From: Marine Group I thaumarchaeote SCGC AAA799-D11
GTDB taxonomy: Archaea > Thermoproteota > Nitrososphaeria > Nitrososphaerales > Nitrosopumilaceae
DNA length: 47,809 nt
NCBI GenBank assembly: GCA_000746765.1
Contig: JOSY01000055.1
Span: forward strand, 1-47,809
Direction: 5' to 3'
The notes under the pieces: model-generated
What the model was told of the DNA's origin: nothing
Databases searched by the model: none
The model's input: only the letters and a program-made list of their open reading frames with translations
Shown: in pieces, positions 32,770 through 40,540 of the stretch
Numbering within the stretch: position 1 is the stretch's first letter
How the letters are laid out: each line of letters begins with the position of its first letter
Made by a program: the position numbers and the translations under genes

Positions 32770-33270
32770 ATGGCATCAAAGAAAGGGATTGCAATCACCA
32801 TAATCATTTTAGCTGCAATCACTGGAGCCAGTTTTTTAGTATGGACAATACCCCAACAAAATGAAACTACATTCATTGTTACAGACTATGAAAACTATCT
32901 AGATGGTGTAAAAGAGATACATGAAATTTTACAAAAATCAACAGATATTGAATTTCAAAGACTTCTAGACGGCGAAATAACACCAGAACAATATATTGAA
33001 ACAGCTGAAGTTACATCATCACAAGTTACAAGTCAGATAGGGGAATTTGTTACATCAAAACCACCTGAGGAATGGCAAGACAGTTACATCAGTTACATGG
33101 ATGCAATGAGAAAATTCAGTGCATATATTGGAGAGACCAAGGTTGTGGCAAATCTGATTGAAAATGAGAGTTCACAGGATGAGATTTCTGAAGTAATGAA
33201 AAAGATTGAATCACTAAAAGCAGAATCAGCAGAACTAGTCAAAATCTCTGATGATTCTAGACCTGACTAG
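32770..33270 (+). CDS. membrane-anchored extracellular helical protein
   Basis: 166 residues. One N-terminal transmembrane segment follows a Lys-rich start (MASKKGIAITIIILAAITGA). The rest is soluble and helical: YLDGVKEIHEILQKSTDIEF, ITPEQYIETAEVTSSQV and EWQDSYISYMDAMRKFSAYI. It resembles a four-helix bundle outside the membrane. The family is not recognised; similar short anchored proteins are common in thaumarchaea. It has its own TATA box, so it is monocistronic or first in its unit. Confidence 0.6.
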   Translation: MASKKGIAITIIILAAITGASFLVWTIPQQNETTFIVTDYENYLDGVKEIHEILQKSTDIEFQRLLDGEITPEQYIETAEVTSSQVTSQIGEFVTSKPPEEWQDSYISYMDAMRKFSAYIGETKVVANLIENESSQDEISEVMKKIESLKAESAELVKISDDSRPD

Positions 33271-33340
33271 CCTCAAAACCGAATTTTAAGAATCATAATT
33301 GTGGGAAATCGTTAAAAAGCAATTCCACGATACAAGATGA

Positions 33341-34486
33341 ATGTCTCAGCGCTCAGACAAGGTTGAAAAAGATGTCAATGCATCTACTGCCAACAAATTA
33401 CTTGTAATTTGTGTAGACAGAGATAATGACGTAGGAGAAAAAGCAGGCATAGTTACACCTGTAGTAGGAAGAGATGCATGTATTGAGGCAGCACAGAGAC
33501 TTGCACTAGAAGATCCTGAAGATGCAGATTCAAACTCTATATTTTCTGCAATCAAGACATATGAGGACTTGGTGAGTAAGGGGTATCAAGTCGAAGTTGT
33601 TACCATTGCAGGAGTCAAAGACAGAGGAGTACAAGCTGATGAGAAGATTCTTAGTGAGACAAGAAAAGTTTTAGAAAGATTTTCTGCAAATGGTGCAGTT
33701 ATTGTTTCAGATGGAGAAGATGATGAAAGTGTCATTCCAGTTATTCAAAATGTTCTACCAGTAGTTTCAGTTCAACGAGTTGTGATGAAAGTAAGTAGAA
33801 GTGTAGAGTATTCCTATGCAGTATTTGGAAAATATCTCAAGATGATTGCATATGATTCAAGATATTCTAAATTCTTCTTGGGAGTTCCGGGAATTCTTTT
33901 GTTAATTGGCGGTATTGCATCAGTATTTGGAATTACTACAGAAATCTTTGCAGTACTTGTTAGTATTTTAGGCGGTGCATTTTTGATTAGAGCATTTGAT
34001 ATTGATAGAGTTTGGTCAAGCTGGTCAAAGCCGACGCCGATGGGTTTTATCAGAATGTTTACAATGGTTGCAGGAGGATTATTGATACTATCATCAGTGC
34101 CAGCTGGAGTTGCGTCAATTGATCCACAATTATCTGAAGCAGATACTACATTTGTTGCAAAACTTACGGACCAAGTAATTATCGGACAATTTGTTGCAGG
34201 AGTTTTGCCAATACTATGGACAGGACTTGGTGCAATATTTGCAGGAACATTACTTAGTAACTGGATTGGCGGAGTGCCAAGACAAATCAGCGACATCTTG
34301 AGAATAATTGTACTGATTGCTTTGTATCCAACAATCTATCAGTTTACCAACATCATGATTTCAGATGTGAGTTCATTTACACTGATTCCACCACTTCTTG
34401 GAGGACTGGCAGCTACCCTAGTTTCAGCCACGATTCTGTTCAAGAAATACAGAAAACACAAAGACCAAGAAATGGTCTCTGATTAA
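33341..34486 (+). CDS. DUF373 family membrane protein
   Basis: 381 residues of the archaeal DUF373 family. The soluble N-terminal half has LLVICVDRDNDVGEKAGI, the family hallmark D-R-D-N-D-x-G, and VSKGYQVEVVTIAGVKDRG and ANGAVIVSDGEDDE. The C-terminal half has about six transmembrane segments (for example GVPGILLLIGGIASVFG, FTMVAGGLLILSSVPAG, ILRIIVLIALYPTIYQ). The function is unknown; the acidic N-domain could bind nucleotide or metal. CGTTAAAAAG near 33311-33320 is a likely TATA box about 26 bp upstream. Confidence 0.85.
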   Translation: MSQRSDKVEKDVNASTANKLLVICVDRDNDVGEKAGIVTPVVGRDACIEAAQRLALEDPEDADSNSIFSAIKTYEDLVSKGYQVEVVTIAGVKDRGVQADEKILSETRKVLERFSANGAVIVSDGEDDESVIPVIQNVLPVVSVQRVVMKVSRSVEYSYAVFGKYLKMIAYDSRYSKFFLGVPGILLLIGGIASVFGITTEIFAVLVSILGGAFLIRAFDIDRVWSSWSKPTPMGFIRMFTMVAGGLLILSSVPAGVASIDPQLSEADTTFVAKLTDQVIIGQFVAGVLPILWTGLGAIFAGTLLSNWIGGVPRQISDILRIIVLIALYPTIYQFTNIMISDVSSFTLIPPLLGGLAATLVSATILFKKYRKHKDQEMVSD

Positions 34487-34584
34487 TTTAGAGCCGTTTC
34501 TAGCCTGAATTTTGCAAAAACACTGATATCTTTAATCATGTACTAAACATCAAAAGGTGAACTGGTATTAGCAAGATTAAAGAT

Positions 34585-35358
34585 GTGATTTTACAGCTAT
34601 CAGGTCTTTACAAGATTTATGGAAAGAGACTAGAAAGTGAGATTCAGAGTGGAGACATTCCAAATCATGTTGCATTAATTTTAGATGGAAACAGAAGATG
34701 GGCAAAGAGACATCTTACAATTCCAAAGGCAGGGCATTGGAAGGGAGCTGATGCAGTAGAGAATCTTCTAGATTGGTGTGAAGAGTTTAACATCAAAATT
34801 GTAACATTATATGCATTATCTGCTGAGAACCTGGATAGAAATGATGAGGAACTTGAACATCTCTATGAACTGATTCGTATGAGACTAGAAAAGTTGTACA
34901 ACGATCCACGAATTCACAGATGTAAGATGAGAGTAAAGGGAATTGGAAGAATAGAATTATTGCCTGATTCCATCAAAGATATTCTAAAGAAATTAGATGA
35001 TGCTACAAAAGACTATGACAATCACTTCCTCAACATTGCATTAGCATATGGTGGTCAGTATGAACTAGTTGATGCTGTAAAAAAGATAGGTGAGAAGATC
35101 AAAGAGGGTAAGATGGATGTTGATAAAATTACAAAAAAAGAGATAGAATCTAATCTTTACACATCATATTTACCGCAATCGTCACCAGATATGATTTTGC
35201 GTACATCAGGAGAGAAGAGACTAAGTGGATTTTTGATGTGGCAAAGCGCATACAGTGAATTAGTTTTTATGGATATCTTTTGGCCAGAGTTTAGGAAAAT
35301 AGATTTGATGCGAGCCATTAGAACATTCCAAGAAAGAAAAAGAAGATTAGGAAAATGA
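34585..35358 (+). CDS. uppS: cis-prenyltransferase (UppS / polyprenyl diphosphate synthase)
   Basis: About 257 residues. It adds isoprene units in cis to make the long lipid carrier used in glycan assembly and N-glycosylation. It has HVALILDGNRRWAKRH (catalytic Asp), TLYALSAENLDRN, NIALAYGGQYELVDAV, ILRTSGEKRLSGFLMWQSAY and the ending ELVFMDIFWPEFRKID. The GTG at 34585 is given as start, but an AAAGGTGA site (34553-34560) is 24 bases away and only 6 bases from an in-frame ATT (34567), so initiation may be there. It overlaps the Nudix gene by 4 bp. Confidence 0.92.
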   Translation: MILQLSGLYKIYGKRLESEIQSGDIPNHVALILDGNRRWAKRHLTIPKAGHWKGADAVENLLDWCEEFNIKIVTLYALSAENLDRNDEELEHLYELIRMRLEKLYNDPRIHRCKMRVKGIGRIELLPDSIKDILKKLDDATKDYDNHFLNIALAYGGQYELVDAVKKIGEKIKEGKMDVDKITKKEIESNLYTSYLPQSSPDMILRTSGEKRLSGFLMWQSAYSELVFMDIFWPEFRKIDLMRAIRTFQERKRRLGK

Positions 35359-35774
35359 TAGAAGAGACATCAGCAGGCATAGTATTGTTTAGAAAAGAGG
35401 ATTCTAAGAATCTGTTTTTACTGTTACATTATCCATCAGGACACTGGGATTTTGTTAAAGGTAAGATGGAAAAAGGCGAATCTACACACGAGACTGCAAT
35501 TAGAGAGACAAAAGAAGAGACTGGAATAACTGATGTGAAGTTTTTAGATGACTTTGAAGAGTGGATTGAATATAATTTTCAGTATCAAAAAGAACTGGTC
35601 CACAAAAAAGTAGTCTTCTTTTTGGCTGAAACTACAACCAAAGAAGTAAACATTTCACATGAGCATCTTGATTATACATGGATGGACTACAACACTGCAA
35701 TGGAAAAGACTACTTTTGATAACGCAAAGACAGTTCTAACAAAAGCTCAGATGTTACTTACCAAGACTGTCTAA
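35355..35774 (+). CDS. Nudix hydrolase (diadenosine tetraphosphatase-like)
   Basis: 139 residues. The Nudix box GKMEKGESTHETAIRETKEE plus TGI is complete (G-x5-E-x7-R-E-x-x-E-E-x-G). SAGIVLFRKEDSKNLFLLLH and HWDFVKGKMEKGE resemble asymmetric Ap4A hydrolases, which remove signalling or damaged dinucleotides; other nucleoside-diphosphate substrates remain possible. It overlaps uppS by 4 bp (ATGA) and so is translated with it. It converges with pyrF (21-bp overlap at 3' ends). Confidence 0.85.
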   Translation: MIEETSAGIVLFRKEDSKNLFLLLHYPSGHWDFVKGKMEKGESTHETAIRETKEETGITDVKFLDDFEEWIEYNFQYQKELVHKKVVFFLAETTTKEVNISHEHLDYTWMDYNTAMEKTTFDNAKTVLTKAQMLLTKTV

Positions 35775-36494
35775 CTGCAAGTTTTTTGCAACATCAATTG
35801 GTTTTTTTGCATTAAGAATTGTTCTACCAACAATCAGATAGTTTGTTCCAGCAGAAATAACTTCACTTGCATTGCCACCCTGAGTTCCAACACCTGGAGA
35901 GAAGATACCAAGTTTTCGTCCAGCCTTTTTTGAGCAATACTGAATAATTTTTGGAAATGTTGCACCGACTACAATTCCATCAACTTTTGCCTCCAAAGCC
36001 CAATCTAGGAATAATTGGTAGAGTTGCTGCTTTTTTCGCATTTTGACCTCCATATCATAGGACAGTTTAGCCTCAGGGGCGCTCATATGGCACAAAGTGA
36101 TGACTCCTTTTCCATTTTTGTGGGCAGATTTTACTAGATTCTTCAGACTGTCTAATCCCATTATTGGATTTGCAATAACTGCATCAAATCCTAGTTTCCA
36201 CAAATTTTCAGTAGTTACTCGATTTGTGTTTCCAATATCATTTAGTTTGATATCTGCAATTGTTTGCAAACCGTATTGATGAGCTGTTTTGTTTATTTTT
36301 TGAATTTGTTTTCCACTTAGAGGAAGTAACAGATGAAAATTCAATTTCACTGCACAAAGATATGGATGCAGTTTTTTGATGTTTGAAATTGTTTTAGTGT
36401 CTAAATTCTTTACAGATGGATCATAATCATTAGCAAGAATTACTTTGCCATTTGTTTTTGCGATCTGAGAAAGTCTAGTTTTGAAGGTGAGCAT
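35754..36494 (-). CDS. pyrF: orotidine 5'-phosphate decarboxylase
   Basis: About 246 residues. It decarboxylates OMP to UMP, the last step of pyrimidine synthesis; pyrD and pyrK are in the same window. Motifs: VILANDYDPSVKNLDTK, LCAVKLNFHLLLPLSG, IADIKLNDIGNTNR (the K-x-x-D catalytic pair), GVITLCHMSAPEA, VGATFPKIIQY, LGIFSPGVGTQGGNA and YLIVGRTILNA. ATG 36494 and TTG 36500 are both possible starts; I list the ATG. Its 5' end lies within the 3' end of the preceding gene, implying coupled translation. Confidence 0.92.
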   Translation of the reverse strand: MLTFKTRLSQIAKTNGKVILANDYDPSVKNLDTKTISNIKKLHPYLCAVKLNFHLLLPLSGKQIQKINKTAHQYGLQTIADIKLNDIGNTNRVTTENLWKLGFDAVIANPIMGLDSLKNLVKSAHKNGKGVITLCHMSAPEAKLSYDMEVKMRKKQQLYQLFLDWALEAKVDGIVVGATFPKIIQYCSKKAGRKLGIFSPGVGTQGGNASEVISAGTNYLIVGRTILNAKKPIDVAKNLQLDSLGK

Positions 36495-37161
36495 AGTCAA
36501 CTAATGGATGAGTCTCTTTTAATTTTATTATTTTGATATACGAATAACCATGCTCTGAAGGACTATCTACGAATACTGGTTCAATGACATTGCTTGTTGA
36601 GAACTTTAGGAATGGTTTTTGTGGATCTTCGTCAAGCAAGACATGACAAAAGTATGAAGTTCCTTCTTCATGGAAATTCATGAAGACTCCTAAGAGCCAC
36701 TTGTCATTGTGTGGGAACAAGAATAATGGGAATGGTATGTCTTCAAAACCCCATGTGAGTTTTGCAAGACTTGACATGTCTTCTAATTCAATTGGCTGGT
36801 ATCGGTCTAAAGTTCCGTTTCCAGGTTTCAAAGTCTTTGGTAGAGATTTTATTCGAACAATTGGAGAATACAGTTTGCTAGAATCAGAAGTGGTATCTAC
36901 AATTTCAGATTCTTCTTTTCCTCCTTTGAGTCCATAACGAAGATAGTGACCGTTATGATCTAGTGGTGTGAAATACACAATTGGTTTTTCTTTTAGAACA
37001 TCCATTTGAACAGACAAGATTTTTCTACCATCATGATCATGCAAAAAAGACACACGTGGTGCGCGCTCTAGTGCGCAAACGAGCCTAGTAAATTCTAAAG
37101 TGGAATGAACTTGAATATAGCGAGGTTGTTTGTCAACAGGAGAAGAAGATGGTTGTTCCAC
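36475..37161 (-). CDS. uncharacterised protein upstream of pyrF
   Basis: 228 residues, soluble, mixed alpha/beta. Landmarks: RYIQVHSTLEFTRLVCALER, RVSFLHDHDGRKILSVQMDV, TWGFEDIPFPLFLFPHND and EGTSYFCHVLLDEDP. No known motif is recognised. The start is GTG. The upstream 36 bp hold GTTTAATTT as a possible TATA box and a palindrome next to the start. It overlaps pyrF by about 20 bp, so both are read from one mRNA, but a link to pyrimidine synthesis is only inferred from position. Confidence 0.6.
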   Translation of the reverse strand: MEQPSSSPVDKQPRYIQVHSTLEFTRLVCALERAPRVSFLHDHDGRKILSVQMDVLKEKPIVYFTPLDHNGHYLRYGLKGGKEESEIVDTTSDSSKLYSPIVRIKSLPKTLKPGNGTLDRYQPIELEDMSSLAKLTWGFEDIPFPLFLFPHNDKWLLGVFMNFHEEGTSYFCHVLLDEDPQKPFLKFSTSNVIEPVFVDSPSEHGYSYIKIIKLKETHPLVDYAHLQN

Positions 37162-37165
37162 GAAA

Positions 37166-37182
37166 GTTAACGATCGATTAAC
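37166..37182. promoter_or_regulatory. near-palindrome upstream of the pyrF-linked gene
   Basis: GTTAA-CGATCGA-TTAAC, 5-bp arms around a mostly self-complementary CGATCG core. It lies 4 bp from the GTG start codon of the 36475-37161 gene, between it and the likely TATA box. A possible operator; AT-rich context makes this tentative. Confidence 0.35.
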
Positions 37183-37210
37183 AAATTAAACTTATCCAAA
37201 AAGTCGGAGC

Positions 37211-38212
37211 CTAGTTTCTTCTGTCAATGACATCATTGACAGTTGGTCCTGTTCCAATGATTGTAACAGGCGTGTTTAATTCATCTTCAATATTTTTTAT
37301 GAATGCTTTTGCATCTTCAGATAATTCATCGTACAAAGTTTTTCCTGCGCAGTCTGCAAACAACACATCTAACTTTGTAATTGAGATTTGTGTTGCACCA
37401 TTAAGCATGATTGCACGCCTGGCCAAATCAAAATCAAAGTCAGCTGCACGACGTTGACGACCAGTAACAGTTCCAAACTCAGACCAGCCTTTCTTTTCTG
37501 CCTCCTCAAGTGAGAGTTCTTTGTCAAGTGGACCTGTGCCTACACGAGTAACATAAGACTTGAAGACAACTATTACTTCATCTACTTTGGTTGGACCCAA
37601 TCCTATATCAGCACAAATTCCTGATGCAGTTACATCCTTGGAGGTAACAAAAGGGTATGTTCCATGCCACAATGAGAGAAATGTGCCTTGAGTTCCTTCA
37701 ACTAGAACATTTTCATTTTTGTCCAGTGCAGAATTAACCTCTGCAGGAACATCTGTAATTAGTGATGATAATGAATCAAAGTCTTTTGCCAGTCTCAAGA
37801 CTCTCATTGCTCTGTCAGCATTTGCAGGGCCTGTTCCTGAACCAGTACTGCCAATCTTTTCTTTGAGTTCACCTTTAGAATCGCGAGCAAGATGAGTCCC
37901 CTCAATGACTCCGCAATGTTTGTCAATGAATGCACGTCCTGTCACACCAAAATCATCAATCTCTTTTTGTAATACTTCAGGATTAATCACGACTCCTGGG
38001 CCAATCATGACTTTGGCATCTTTGTTTAGGAATCCACTTGGAAGCATTCTAACTTTGTAAACCTTGTCGCCATCTTTGATGGTGTGTCCAGCATTTGGTC
38101 CTGCACCACCACGAACTATAACTTTAGGATTATCCTTAATTGCCAAATATGAGATGATCTTTCCTTTTCCTTCATCTCCAAAAAATCCACCAACTACAAC
38201 AGTAGATGTCAT
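37211..38212 (-). CDS. purA: adenylosuccinate synthetase (short archaeal type)
   Basis: 333 residues; it joins IMP and aspartate with GTP on the way to AMP. It has VVVGGFFGDEGKGKI (P-loop-like, catalytic Asp), GGAGPNAGHTI, GPGVVINPEVLQKEI, GSTGSGTGPANADR, VEGTQGTFLSLWHGTYPFVT and TRVGTGPLDKEL, then TGRQRRAADFD. Bacterial PurA has about 430 residues; the shorter form with deleted loops is typical of several archaea. TAAATAAA about 24 bp upstream suggests a leaderless transcript. Confidence 0.93.
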   Translation of the reverse strand: MTSTVVVGGFFGDEGKGKIISYLAIKDNPKVIVRGGAGPNAGHTIKDGDKVYKVRMLPSGFLNKDAKVMIGPGVVINPEVLQKEIDDFGVTGRAFIDKHCGVIEGTHLARDSKGELKEKIGSTGSGTGPANADRAMRVLRLAKDFDSLSSLITDVPAEVNSALDKNENVLVEGTQGTFLSLWHGTYPFVTSKDVTASGICADIGLGPTKVDEVIVVFKSYVTRVGTGPLDKELSLEEAEKKGWSEFGTVTGRQRRAADFDFDLARRAIMLNGATQISITKLDVLFADCAGKTLYDELSEDAKAFIKNIEDELNTPVTIIGTGPTVNDVIDRRN

Positions 38213-38232
38213 GATGTTGAACTTGAACTTGG

Positions 38233-38240
38233 TTTATTTA
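38233..38240 (-). promoter_or_regulatory. TATA box for purA
   Basis: TTAAATAAAC on the minus strand, centred about 24 bp before the purA ATG. Confidence 0.45.
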
Positions 38241-38262
38241 AGCTAAAGTGCTGTTGCATCAT

Positions 38263-38270
38263 TTTATAAC
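38263..38270 (+). promoter_or_regulatory. TATA box deciding the start at 38293
   Basis: TTTATAAC, centred about 26 bp upstream of ATG 38293. Its place inside the longer open frame argues that the upstream GTG (38248) is not used. Confidence 0.5.
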
Positions 38271-38292
38271 CGAGAGAGAATTTTCTAGATCG

Positions 38293-38754
38293 ATGGTCGG
38301 AGAGAATTTTGCAGGAAACATCATTGTTAACTTGGCAAATCTTCCAGACTTTTTGAGAAATCCAATTTTAAAAAAACGTATGATGGAATTCTTTTCATTA
38401 TCAAAGCCAGATCAAGATGAAGTAATCAATAATGCATTAGAAGCAGGCCCAACAATCCCATTTCCTAACTTTGCAAAACTATTCAAAACATGGCTTAAGA
38501 TTTTAGCTACATTATCAGAAGAGCAAAGAGAAGGGTTGTTTTCAGCATACATTACCGAAATATCACAAAATCCACAAAAACTGATCACTTTCAATTTGGA
38601 TGGAATTTTAGAGATCTATCTTACTTTGGAAGACAATGAAAAGGAGACACTAGCTAATGCTGTCAAGAAGATAATCAACAATCTTGATGAGGACAAAAAG
38701 AGAAGAATAATGTTAGTTATTCCAGAAAATGCAAAAAAGCACTTGAAGTTCTAA
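38293..38754 (+). CDS. uncharacterised helical protein
   Basis: 153 residues from ATG 38293 (MVGENFAGNIIVNLANLPDF), chosen over a GTG 15 codons earlier because TTTATAAC lies between them at the right distance for a leaderless start. It is all-helical and soluble, with repeated short motifs such as LSKPDQDEVINNALEAGP, LSEEQREGLFSAYITEIS and LEDNEKETLANAVKKIINNL. The similar spacing (acidic cap then Ala-rich helix) suggests three related helical repeats. No family is recognised. It converges with and overlaps (4 bp) the zinc-binding small protein gene. Confidence 0.6.
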   Translation: MVGENFAGNIIVNLANLPDFLRNPILKKRMMEFFSLSKPDQDEVINNALEAGPTIPFPNFAKLFKTWLKILATLSEEQREGLFSAYITEISQNPQKLITFNLDGILEIYLTLEDNEKETLANAVKKIINNLDEDKKRRIMLVIPENAKKHLKF

Positions 38755-39032
38755 GCACCTGATGGTTCGTCAGGTTTTCTGTTATCCTCATTTGTATAAT
38801 CAATAACTTCTCCTTCAGGAGACATTACACCTACAAAGATTTTCTCGTGTTTTTTTAGTAATTTCCTGTGATCAGGCATTGACATGTCAAGTTTCATTTC
38901 ATTCATGACCATGATTTGGTATTCTTTCCATTCAGCCCAACACTTGTTGCATGTAGGATACTTTTCAGCAACTGGACCTAGTTGTTCAGTATCAGGAATA
39001 GCATTCTTGCATTTTGTACAAGTACGAGTCAT
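38751..39032 (-). CDS. small zinc-binding protein with YggX-like C-terminus
   Basis: 93 residues from ATG 39032 (MTRTCTKCKNAIPD); upstream codons are hydrophobic and probably untranslated. Two CxxC knuckles (CTKCKN and CNKCWAEWKEYQ) form a zinc ribbon. The following YQIMVMNEMKLDMSMPDHRK resembles the C-terminal helix region of YggX Fe(II)-trafficking proteins and their short zinc-ribbon relatives, 'Q-x-x-x-x-N-E-x-x-L-x-x-x-x-P-x-x-R'. Iron handling is only an analogy here. It diverges from the next zinc-ribbon gene with an 77-bp gap. Confidence 0.65.
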   Translation of the reverse strand: MTRTCTKCKNAIPDTEQLGPVAEKYPTCNKCWAEWKEYQIMVMNEMKLDMSMPDHRKLLKKHEKIFVGVMSPEGEVIDYTNEDNRKPDEPSGA

Positions 39033-39109
39033 GAAAAATAGCAATCTGAAACTCCTTTTATCTTTTATTGAATGTAAAGCAATAATAGTTAACAAAGACC
39101 AAATTATTC

Positions 39110-39319
39110 ATGAAGATCAAGTGTCCTAAATGTAAAGAAGATGCAGAATTGGCACCAGACTTTTCTTTTGTAAAATGTGGATCTTGTGATTTAGATATGA
39201 GTTATGGAGAATACATAAAATTTGTAGCACATAATGAAGCAACGTATTCAGACATACTTGGTGACTATGCAGGCAGTACAGAAGGGCAAACTGCAGGTTC
39301 ACTAGATGAATGGGATTAA
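39110..39319 (+). CDS. small zinc-ribbon protein with acidic tail
   Basis: 69 residues: MKIKCPKCKEDAELAPDFSF, then VKCGSCDLDMSYGEYIKFVA. Two CxxC knuckles 18 residues apart form a zinc ribbon, followed by an acidic, Gly/Ser-rich tail ending GSLDEWD. No enzymatic motif. Divergent from the YggX-like gene, which is also a zinc ribbon. The function is not known. Confidence 0.65.
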   Translation: MKIKCPKCKEDAELAPDFSFVKCGSCDLDMSYGEYIKFVAHNEATYSDILGDYAGSTEGQTAGSLDEWD

Positions 39320-39379
39320 CAAGATAGTAAAATCATTCATCAGATTAAAATAATTAGTTTAACAAGTTTCTAAACATCA

Positions 39380-40021
39380 TTGGAATTTTTATTAGAAAAT
39401 ATACTTAATCTCGTAGGGTTTTTGGTAGGACTTGGAATTGGAATAATGTCCTTTATTGGTTTTAGAAACACAGGTAGTCCAACACTGTTTAGGTTAACAA
39501 TTGCATTCTTTTCAATTAGTTTAGGATTCTTTGTAATTTGGGCAGGATACATGGCAGAAGACTTTGTCATCAAAGCTGGACATATAGAAAGATGGGTACA
39601 GACTCTGGGAATTGCAATTCAAACAGTGGGTTACTTTTTCATTGCATTTTCACACAGCATCAAATCATTTTTTCCAAAATCAAGTTACTTTAGATCAGTT
39701 GGAATCTTACCATTCTTTCTAGTTTCATCAGTACAGTTAGAGCATCTCTTTAGATCTGTTTCATTTATCTTGCTTGCATATGGTGCAATTGAAACAATGT
39801 TATCATACATTGACAACAGGAACAAAGGAGCAATCTCAGTTTCAGTTGGATTGGCGTTACTGGCACTAGGAGAGTTCTTGGGATGGTACTCTTTTGTGTT
39901 CCCCGAGTCAATTCTATATCCCGTATCAATGGTAATCAAAATTGGCGGTCTGATTGCATTGTTTATTCCAGTCAGCAAGGTTCCGCTAACTAAGATAAAA
40001 TTTGACGAAGGATTGGAATAA
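39380..40021 (+). CDS. multi-spanning membrane protein, uncharacterised
   Basis: 213 residues with about six to seven transmembrane segments (for example NLVGFLVGLGIGIMSFIGF, FFSISLGFFVIWAGY, TLGIAIQTVGYFFIAF, SVGLALLALGEFLGWYSF, MVIKIGGLIALFIPV). Short charged loops separate them. The start is TTG. No transporter or sensor motif is recognised; the size and layout are like the small uncharacterised membrane proteins often found beside winged-helix regulators in thaumarchaea, as here. Confidence 0.65.
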   Translation: MEFLLENILNLVGFLVGLGIGIMSFIGFRNTGSPTLFRLTIAFFSISLGFFVIWAGYMAEDFVIKAGHIERWVQTLGIAIQTVGYFFIAFSHSIKSFFPKSSYFRSVGILPFFLVSSVQLEHLFRSVSFILLAYGAIETMLSYIDNRNKGAISVSVGLALLALGEFLGWYSFVFPESILYPVSMVIKIGGLIALFIPVSKVPLTKIKFDEGLE

Positions 40022-40131
40022 TTTTTCAGTCTAGGCTCAAAATGCAAAATTTGTCAAATTCTTTTATCTTTTTTGTATATTGCACAATATCATCGTTCTA
40101 TCATAGAAATTATCAAAATAATTTGTAGGAA

Positions 40132-40419
40132 ATGGCAGAGTATAGAACACATATGAAAATCATTGGCGATATTCTATCTACTACCAGAGATGATCTTCAA
40201 GACGAAGATGGCGCAACAGTAACTTATCTGATTAGAAAAGCAAACATCTCTCATTCCAGAATTTCAAGAATCTTAAAGACACTAGTTTCTCAAGGTCTTT
40301 TAGAACAAGTTGACAGTCAAGGTTCTAACAAATACAAAATCAGTCAAACAGGAAGAGAATTCCTTCAAGCATATTACAAATTCACAAACTTTGCAGACAA
40401 CTTTGGACTAAGCATCTAG
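40132..40419 (+). CDS. winged-helix transcriptional regulator (HTH_45-like)
   Basis: 95 residues: RTHMKIIGDILSTTRDD, VTYLIRKANISHSRISRILK, LVSQGLLEQVDSQGSNKYK and ISQTGREFLQAYYKFTNFA. It is a single winged helix with recognition helix SHSRISRILKTLVSQG and the 'T-x-x-G-x-x-(F/L)-L' helix of the HTH_45 family, expanded in thaumarchaea. There is no effector domain. Target genes are unknown; the membrane protein just upstream and the Sua5 gene downstream are candidates by position. Confidence 0.8.
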   Translation: MAEYRTHMKIIGDILSTTRDDLQDEDGATVTYLIRKANISHSRISRILKTLVSQGLLEQVDSQGSNKYKISQTGREFLQAYYKFTNFADNFGLSI

Positions 40420-40494
40420 GTCTTCATCTAAATTATCTAAATCATCATCAAAGTCGTCTTCAAAATCTGTATCCTCATAATCTTCACTAGACAT
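40408..40494 (-). CDS. possible 28-residue acidic microprotein
   Basis: ATG (40494-40492) to TAG on the minus strand gives MSSEDYEDTDFEDDFDDDLD then NLDEDLDA: 17 of 28 residues are Asp or Glu. It overlaps the 3' end of the regulator by 12 bp. Such a biased peptide in only a short frame might be a chance product of GAT/GAA-rich DNA, but the clean start and the Met-Ser-Ser opening (shared with the 56-aa coiled-coil protein) suggest a gene. There is no evidence of function. Confidence 0.35.
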   Translation of the reverse strand: MSSEDYEDTDFEDDFDDDLDNLDEDLDA

Positions 40495-40540
40495 ACGCTA
40501 CCATAGAAAAAATTTGATGTTAAAAACTTTTCAAAAGAAA

